From Jaltomata sinuosa (taxonomy: Eukaryota > Streptophyta > Magnoliopsida > Solanales > Solanaceae): a stretch of DNA of 64,000 bases. Positions 58,700-64,000 of this stretch are shown in pieces; position 1 is the stretch's first letter, and each line of letters opens with the position of its first letter. Under the pieces are notes generated by a model. It ran no database searches. It was not told the origin of the DNA and saw nothing but the letters and a program-made list of their open reading frames with translations. Position numbers and translations under genes: made by a program. The stretch is from contig QJPP01007526.1 in assembly GCA_003996215.1 (NCBI GenBank), positions 806,001 through 870,000 on the forward strand. The letters are read 5' to 3'.

Positions 58700-61600
58700 T
58701 TATCTACGTCTTGGCCTGGAGAAACTCGGGGAGCCAATATGCTGTGATCCCCTAAAACTTCTACTTGGAGAATCCAGAGATCCTCTTAAGGAGGCATATG
58801 CTGCCTTAGCTGATTCTGGAACAGAATCCAGGGGAGCTGATTCCACAAAGCATGCTGTATTGATTCTAGTCCTCTCAAGTTCAGATTGAAGTAGCTCAGA
58901 ACTATACTGCTGGGCAAGAGCCTGAAAAAAGAAAATACAATTGGAATGTAAGGAGGGGAAAATCTCAGTGACACTGTCTACACTAGACAATTGGGTGAAA
59001 GGCAGCATTGTAGCCAGTCAAATCAGCAAAATTGCAGGGTGGATTCAGAAATGACAAACAATATTCTGTAAGAAAAATTATCTCAACTGTAGAGCACACG
59101 ACATGAGACTTATAGACGACTTAGAAGTTAATCAAAAAGCATATGAAAAAAAGAGAGGATAGCAAGCTTGTGTTACTCACAATCAGGTCATCTGGTGATA
59201 CAGTCATCCCTTGCTGACGGTCATCCAGAAATACATCATCACTTCCACGTGTTGGCCGGCGGCTGTGAGTTGGAGTCTCAGTAGCCTCAGCAACACACTC
59301 AGTTGCTTTCTCTAAGAGGACCCCTTGTAATGTTTTCAGTGACTCCCTTGCTTCATGTGTAAAATATGGATTCAATATGGTCTCAAAGTAATCCAGCTGC
59401 ACATTCAGCCACACAAACTATCAGAAACGAAGTGTATGAACATGAAATCAAAATCTACCTACTTGTTCTAAAACCTTTTGGCTAAATAATGTTAGAACCT
59501 AAAGCAACCAAAAGCACTCGAAAAACAAATGCAAAGCATCAACTTGCATTTAAACCATTATAGCAGAAGTCATCTAACAGCACAAAAGTGTCCCCTATAA
59601 GTGCAAGTTAACTGAACATCACAACACTACAGTGTTAATTTTTAGCCTTAGTATGTTTTTATTAGTTTTCATTATATACTTAAGACTCAGAGACTGACAA
59701 CTCACCTCAAGCATAAGCTGGCAAAAGCCATTCGCATCTAATGCTCTAAGATCTTTGTCTTGATTTTCGTGGAAAAGACTTAGGAAAGTATCTATTAGGC
59801 CTTCAACAAGAATACCAAGCGTCTTGTCCAGTAGAGGCTTACAACCAGCAAAGACCTGTGAAGAGAAAAATTAGTATTACAAAAAAGACCAAGTAATAAG
59901 GAAATTTAAGAATCAACCAGTTCACTAAGAAACAACCATTCCAAAAAGGTACAGAAATATAGTTCTAAAGCAACAATATGCCATAACACAACCGGTAAAT
60001 TTTACCTCCGCATGTACAGCTACTAGAGTGTGTAGCAATTCCACAGCAGCATCTCGCACACCCTGCAAGACATAGAAGGTCATTTAACATTCAAAGGTTA
60101 AAACACACTAAGTTAATGGGAGGTGTCTTTTCTCACCTTAACTGCTGGCGCAGCACCCCATTGTACTCCCCCATCCAAGAAATAGTTTATAGCTGCTGTT
60201 CTAATCAAATTTGTCTGACAAATATACCCCAAAAAATAGTAATTATGGAACCTTTATCCATGAAATATGGGTATTCTTCAGTTCTTTCAGTAAAGAATGT
60301 ACAACAAATATCAAGCACAGCGCATTAGTATTGCATCTTCCTCTCTTTTGGGGGATATTATTATCACCCACATAAGGGAGCAACTTATATATCATCTAAC
60401 TACCTGTCTCCCAATTATATGGATTAAATGGGTAGGGGTTGGAGGTTAATAGGCGACTTATTGGCTATTTGGTTTATATTGGGGTGCCCCTAAATGACAC
60501 CAGAGATTTCTTCTTGTTCTTTTTTTTTTTTTGATTAGTAAAATTTTTATCAAAAACAAGTAGGGGAAGACCCATATTCAACTGATACCATAATAAGAAA
60601 ATACAACAATATTGGTTTCAACAAAGTTCAGCAAATTTCTACACATGTCAGTATCCAAGGTGCTCCCTATAAAAAAGTCCGCAGAACAAAAGGTAAACAT
60701 CTTATAGAGACATTTCCTAACCTTACAGAAAAAGAGGACAACAACATACCCAATGTAGGGGGGGGCCGGGAAGGGTAGGGTGTACGCAGACCTTACCCTA
60801 CTCTTGTGGGGTAGAGAGGTTGTTTCCGGTAGACCCTCGGCTCAAAAGAAGTGCAATCAAAGCAGGATAAGTAAAATGAGTAACACTATTTAAAGGGGAT
60901 TGGAAATACTGTAGAAGAACGTTTGGACAATAAATCTTTTGATTCTAAAAAGGTACGTGAACAAACCATTTTATATGAAAGCACGATGCTTATAACTGTA
61001 TAATTGATAATATGTGCATTTTGCGATATGTCTGGTGCAAATATTACTCATTCAAGAATCTCCCAAGACGTGCCTCAATTTCTCTACACAAAGTTCCCGT
61101 TCTTTTTTAGATTCTTCCAGGTAAAAGTTGGTACAACAGTTTTAAGTAAGAGGAAGGCGTGAGATGTCTATATTATAGGTGAACAATGGAAACAATACAA
61201 CCAACCTGAACTTAGTCATACCTTTGCAAAAGTGTATTGTTCAAGGACCTTCTCTTCAAGCCCAGCGAAAGACATAATCAAATCTTGGATATCACTGTCC
61301 TCTTCATCCTTACTCCTAAAGGAGATATAATAATGACATGATGTTTAAACTAATATTTAGAAATTACACAAAGTTGTCTAGTCAAGGGGGAAAAGGCCTA
61401 GGAAATGGTCAATATAGTCTTCATATTTTTCTTATTTGACATACGAGTAAGAATTCTATGCAAAATGTGCAAATAGTAATGCCCATAGTAACCAACTCTT
61501 TTATGCAACTCACCTTGACTCTCATTCTGTGTGATGTTAATATTACAAAATAAAATTATTAAATCATCCAGCTTAGTTGCTGGGATTTTCCAAATTCCTA

Positions 61601-62722
61601 ACATATATCCCATGGAAACAGATCTGGAAACCAAAAATCCCCTTCAAGGTGGCATGCTTCACCTAGCAACTGGCAAGAGAAGCAGTAATTACACAAGAAA
61701 ATCTCAAGAAGAGGAAATTCTCAATGTGTTCCAGATGTTATTTGTGTGGAGAAGAGGTTGAGACAGATAGCCATCTGTTTTTACAGTGCAGGATTACAAC
61801 TCAACTCTGGGGGATTTTTATCAATCTCAGGGTTTTTGAGTGGGCAATGCCTAACAAAATCACCGACTATCTTTACAGTTGGGAAGAGGTAGGTGTGGGA
61901 GCTTCAGACAGAGACAGATGGAGTATTGTCCCAGCCTGTATATGGTGGACAATTTGGAAAGAGAGGAATGCTAGATGTTTTGAGAGCAAAAGCTGTGACC
62001 TACAGAAGATCAAGCTGAACTGTATCAGACTTTTTTGTTTCTGGTGTAAACAGATGTACCTAGAGGATACTGAATCAATTATAGAGATCCTAGGTTCTTG
62101 CTAGGTTTAGATTCAGTTATCCTGTTATTTTGATAAACTGTAAATATGGTTTTCAGTACTTAGGAAGTACTGGATTTAGTCAATATATACAAATGTTACC
62201 TTCTCAAAAAAAAAAAAAAAAATACTAACATATATTGGAGCAAGTGCTTTTAACTTGATGTGTACGCTGAAAAGCATAGAGTAATTTTGTACCTAGGCTG
62301 CAGCCATATTTGTCTGTATTTGCAGTACAATTCACGAGCAAGTTCATCTTTACAATATCCAATATTACTTAGAACCATCAGCAGCTGTAGATGCGGATCA
62401 ACAATACATCCTGGCAGGGGTTCAGATGATTTTTCTTCTAGTTCAAGATATCCATTTTGAAAATATGGACTTTCTCTGTTGGATTTATTCAGGTTAAGCT
62501 GACCTCCAATTTGCTCCAAATGACCTAATTATAAGGGTAAACAATTTGTATCACACTCCAAAGTCTTTCAGCTATTGAGATGCTAAGGTGTCAACTTCAT
62601 ACTTACCAGCAAAATTCAGCAAACAATTCAAGAAGGCTAATCTAACAGATTCCTGGATTCCTTGAAGCTGCAAGAATATTTCTTCTGACTTCATGGCCTC
62701 ATTCTGCAAAGACTCGATCATT
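58700..62722 (-). CDS. SEC5: Exocyst complex component SEC5, C-terminal part (5' end outside window)
   Basis: Eight exons read in frame through canonical GT-AG junctions: 62722-62607, 62524-62293, 61315-61222, 60214-60137, 60062-60006, 59855-59706, 59396-59181 and 58921-58700 (stop at 58702-58700), about 387 residues. The translation carries the plant SEC5 signatures in order: SVRLAFLNCLLNFAGHLEQI, DPHLQLLMVLSNIGYCKDEL, DLIMSFAGLEEKVLEQYTFAK, NLIRTAAINYFLDGGVQWGA, VRDAAVELLHTLVAVHAEVF, then ETPTHSRRPTRGSDDVFLDD, LQSELERTRINTACF and the Arg-rich end SPSFSRPRRR. SEC5 is a subunit of the octameric exocyst that tethers secretory vesicles at the plasma membrane; this part is the helical C-terminal half. 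The first coding base at 62722 continues a codon begun in an exon upstream of 64000. Exon phases agree throughout and no frameshift or stop is present, so the gene looks functional. Confidence 0.95.
60063..60136 (-). other. Short SEC5 intron
   Basis: A 74-bp intron (donor GTGAG, acceptor TTGCAG), the shortest here and close to the lower limit for dicot introns. It places the 57-nt exon right next to the 78-nt exon. Confidence 0.85.
60523..60720 (-). mobile_element. Possible retroposed fragment in a SEC5 intron
   Basis: The plus strand has a T run of about 14 (60521-60534) followed by GATTAGTAAAATTTTTATC, so the minus strand ends with a poly(A)-like tail. This resembles the 3' end of a LINE or other retroposed RNA. 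No coding motif is visible. Confidence 0.3.
60732..60860 (-). mobile_element. TS/SolS-type SINE in a SEC5 intron
   Basis: ACAACAACATACCCAATGTAG, a G-rich run, GGGAAGGGTAGGGTGTACGCAG, CTTGTGGGGTAGAGAGGTTG and GGTAGACCCTCGGCTC match the SINE body in reverse. It is in the intron between the exons at 61222 and 60214, in the same orientation as SEC5. Confidence 0.75.
61609..62224 (+). pseudogene. 5'-truncated LINE with zinc-binding domain, 11-bp target duplication
   Basis: A frame from 61610 encodes the C-terminal zf-RVT region of a plant L1-type LINE ORF2: WKPKIPFKVACF, then one in-frame TAG at 61664 where Trp is expected, RCYLCGEE, ETDSHLFLQC (Cys/His zinc motif), and the WWTIWKERNARCF motif; it ends at 62104. 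A 3' UTR and an A run (about 62205-62222) follow. CTAACATATAT flanks both sides (61598-61608 and 62225-62235), so the copy was inserted already truncated by target-primed reverse transcription. It lies antisense in the SEC5 intron between the exons at 62293 and 61315. The stop and truncation make it inactive. Confidence 0.93.
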
Positions 62723-64000
62723 CTGGAAAGGATAAAACACAGGTAATGAAATTGTAAGAACCGAACAAAAGTTGAACACACTGAAACTCTCACCAAAAAT
62801 AAAGACTTGTTCTCTGACAGCCTAAAATACACTGTCAACAAGGGTCAGGACAAGAAGAGTTCATCTTTGCTTACAAGAATTATTCGACCTTTTGCTCGAT
62901 TTCCTTGTAACTTTTAACCAATAGGGAGGTGATGTGCTTGAATTGAATGGCAATTGACATCAATAAGCATTTAACCAATAGGGAGGTGATGTGCTTGAAT
63001 TGAATGGCAATTGACATCAATAAGCATTTAACCAATAGGGAGGTGATGTGCTTGAATTGAATGGCAATTGACATCAATAAGCATTTAACCAATAGGGAGG
63101 TGATGTGCTTGAATTGAATGGCGAGTGACATCAATAAGCATTTGGACATGTTACACTTACTGATTGGTAAGGTAAGGTACAACTCAAATCAGATAAAGGG
63201 ACCCTTACATAGCATGAACATAGATATAAGTGTCGTGTAAGAGACACCGAGGAAACACAAAATCTCTATATTAACTTCCATTTGATATTGTTTTTTATGC
63301 TATGAACACGATCAATTCCAAAGGTAGACAGCACAAAAGCAGAAAGTTCCAAACTTCATCCTCCAATGTCCAAACACTAAAAGAAAATGGCATGAATACT
63401 TTCTTCTCTTGGACTTCTCATTGACTCCTTCTGTAATTAAGGAAGCGTGGGTCCCTTTTTACATCTTTGCACCTCCTTTATCCTATAGTGCTGCTACCTT
63501 CTTTACTTATTAAAAACAGGTCCAGACTGTAACAGAAAATGTGGAGGGACATACAAGCTGACCATGCAGGTTAACTACAGAAAGAATAGGAAAAAGGTCA
63601 AAGCTGAGCCATACATGTACTGACAACAAGGTGCTTTTCTAGTAGGTTTATGATACTAGGCATGATCGTAGAACCTCTTTAAAGGGGTCCACAACCAAAA
63701 AAAAGGGTCCACCAATGCACAAGATTCAGGCAAAATATCTTAGTTGGTTCTCAGTGAAGTGTATAAACATTTATCCACTCATCCAAATATCAGAGATGAT
63801 TGTGCATTTTCTTTTCTTTTCTTTCCTCTTTTTGGGATAAAGGTCTGAAATGGATGACTTTCAAACACGTAAGGATATCCGTATCCCAAGCAAACTAAAA
63901 TGTCTCGCTACCCAAAGCTAAAATGTTAGATTGCACCTGTCCTGACAGACATCGCACTTCCATGTCCCCCCAACAGAAAAAAAACAGTATGATGGCAATA
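62723..64000 (-). other. SEC5 intron sequence continuing beyond the window
   Basis: No further SEC5 exon was recognised here on the minus strand. The sequence upstream of the acceptor TTCCAG at 62723-62728 has ordinary intron composition. The ORF at 62880-63182 (minus) is produced by the 57-bp tandem repeat. Confidence 0.6.
62914..63145. repeat. 57-bp tandem repeat, four copies, in a SEC5 intron
   Basis: The unit contains TTAACCAATAGGGAGGTGAT, GTGCTTGAATTGAATGGCAA and TTGACATCAATAAGCAT. AACC landmarks are at 62916, 62973, 63030 and 63087, so the period is exactly 57 bp. The copies are nearly identical; only the last shows GCGAGTG instead of GCAATTG. The period is a multiple of three and free of stops in one minus-strand frame. 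Confidence 0.92.

Noticed and set aside
62880..63182. 100-codon ORF made of 19-residue repeats on the SEC5 strand
   Set aside because: It is the 57-bp intronic tandem repeat read in frame, with no splice sites or homology to SEC5.
63900..64000. A further SEC5 exon at the right edge
   Set aside because: The minus-strand frames there do not give SEC5-like residues, and no acceptor-donor pair restores phase with the exon at 62722.

Overview
This is plant nuclear DNA, most likely from a Solanaceae species (Solanum, Capsicum or Nicotiana type). It is AT-rich and holds only two recognisable protein-coding genes. Both are on the minus strand, both have canonical GT-AG introns, and the rest is dense with transposable elements. 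The family assignment rests on abundant short SINEs with (TTG)n or (CAA)n ends and an eight-base coding-potential-free repeat style I associate with Solanaceae. It was not checked by a database search.

Genes. (1) A GT-2/DF1/GTL1-type trihelix transcription factor lies at 21434-18593. It has two exons and encodes 659 aa with two trihelix DNA-binding domains; the single intron splits the first domain. (2) The C-terminal eight exons of an exocyst SEC5 subunit gene run from 62722 to 58700. Its 5' part lies beyond the right edge of the window. The gene's introns hold a 5'-truncated LINE, a SINE and a 57-bp minisatellite.

Repeat layout from left to right. 1-1661: part of an LTR in minus orientation. 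1721-2900: tandem repeats and a CACTA-like element with a foldback subterminal array. 2978-4435: a long-TIR MULE-like element. 5471-6658: a TIR element with a microsatellite core and a 6-bp target duplication. 8795-9310: a hAT MITE inserted in a ~121-125-bp tandem repeat. 10-13.7 kb: Stowaway-like MITEs and a SINE. 15340-17294: a hAT element with an 8-bp duplication that carries a MULE-like element with a 9-bp duplication. 18.5-21.9 kb: the trihelix gene. 22.4-25.4 kb: SINEs and a MITE. 26.9-38.3 kb: a GTC-rich degenerate array with MITE-like ends, interrupted by a 9.5-kb non-coding LTR retrotransposon of LARD type (LTRs of 3.67 and 3.66 kb, internal region of 2.16 kb, minus orientation, initiator-Met-type primer site). 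39.5-57 kb: MITEs (MULE, CACTA, hAT and Stowaway types), SINEs and a ~200-bp plastid ndhF insertion (NUPT). 58.1-64 kb: SEC5.

The two genes show no functional link. I saw no prokaryote-like system, CRISPR array, resistance gene cluster, rRNA or tRNA gene. The unusual content is structural: nested insertions with readable target duplications, a non-autonomous LTR element with palindrome-rich LTRs, and young-looking insertions inside SEC5 introns.
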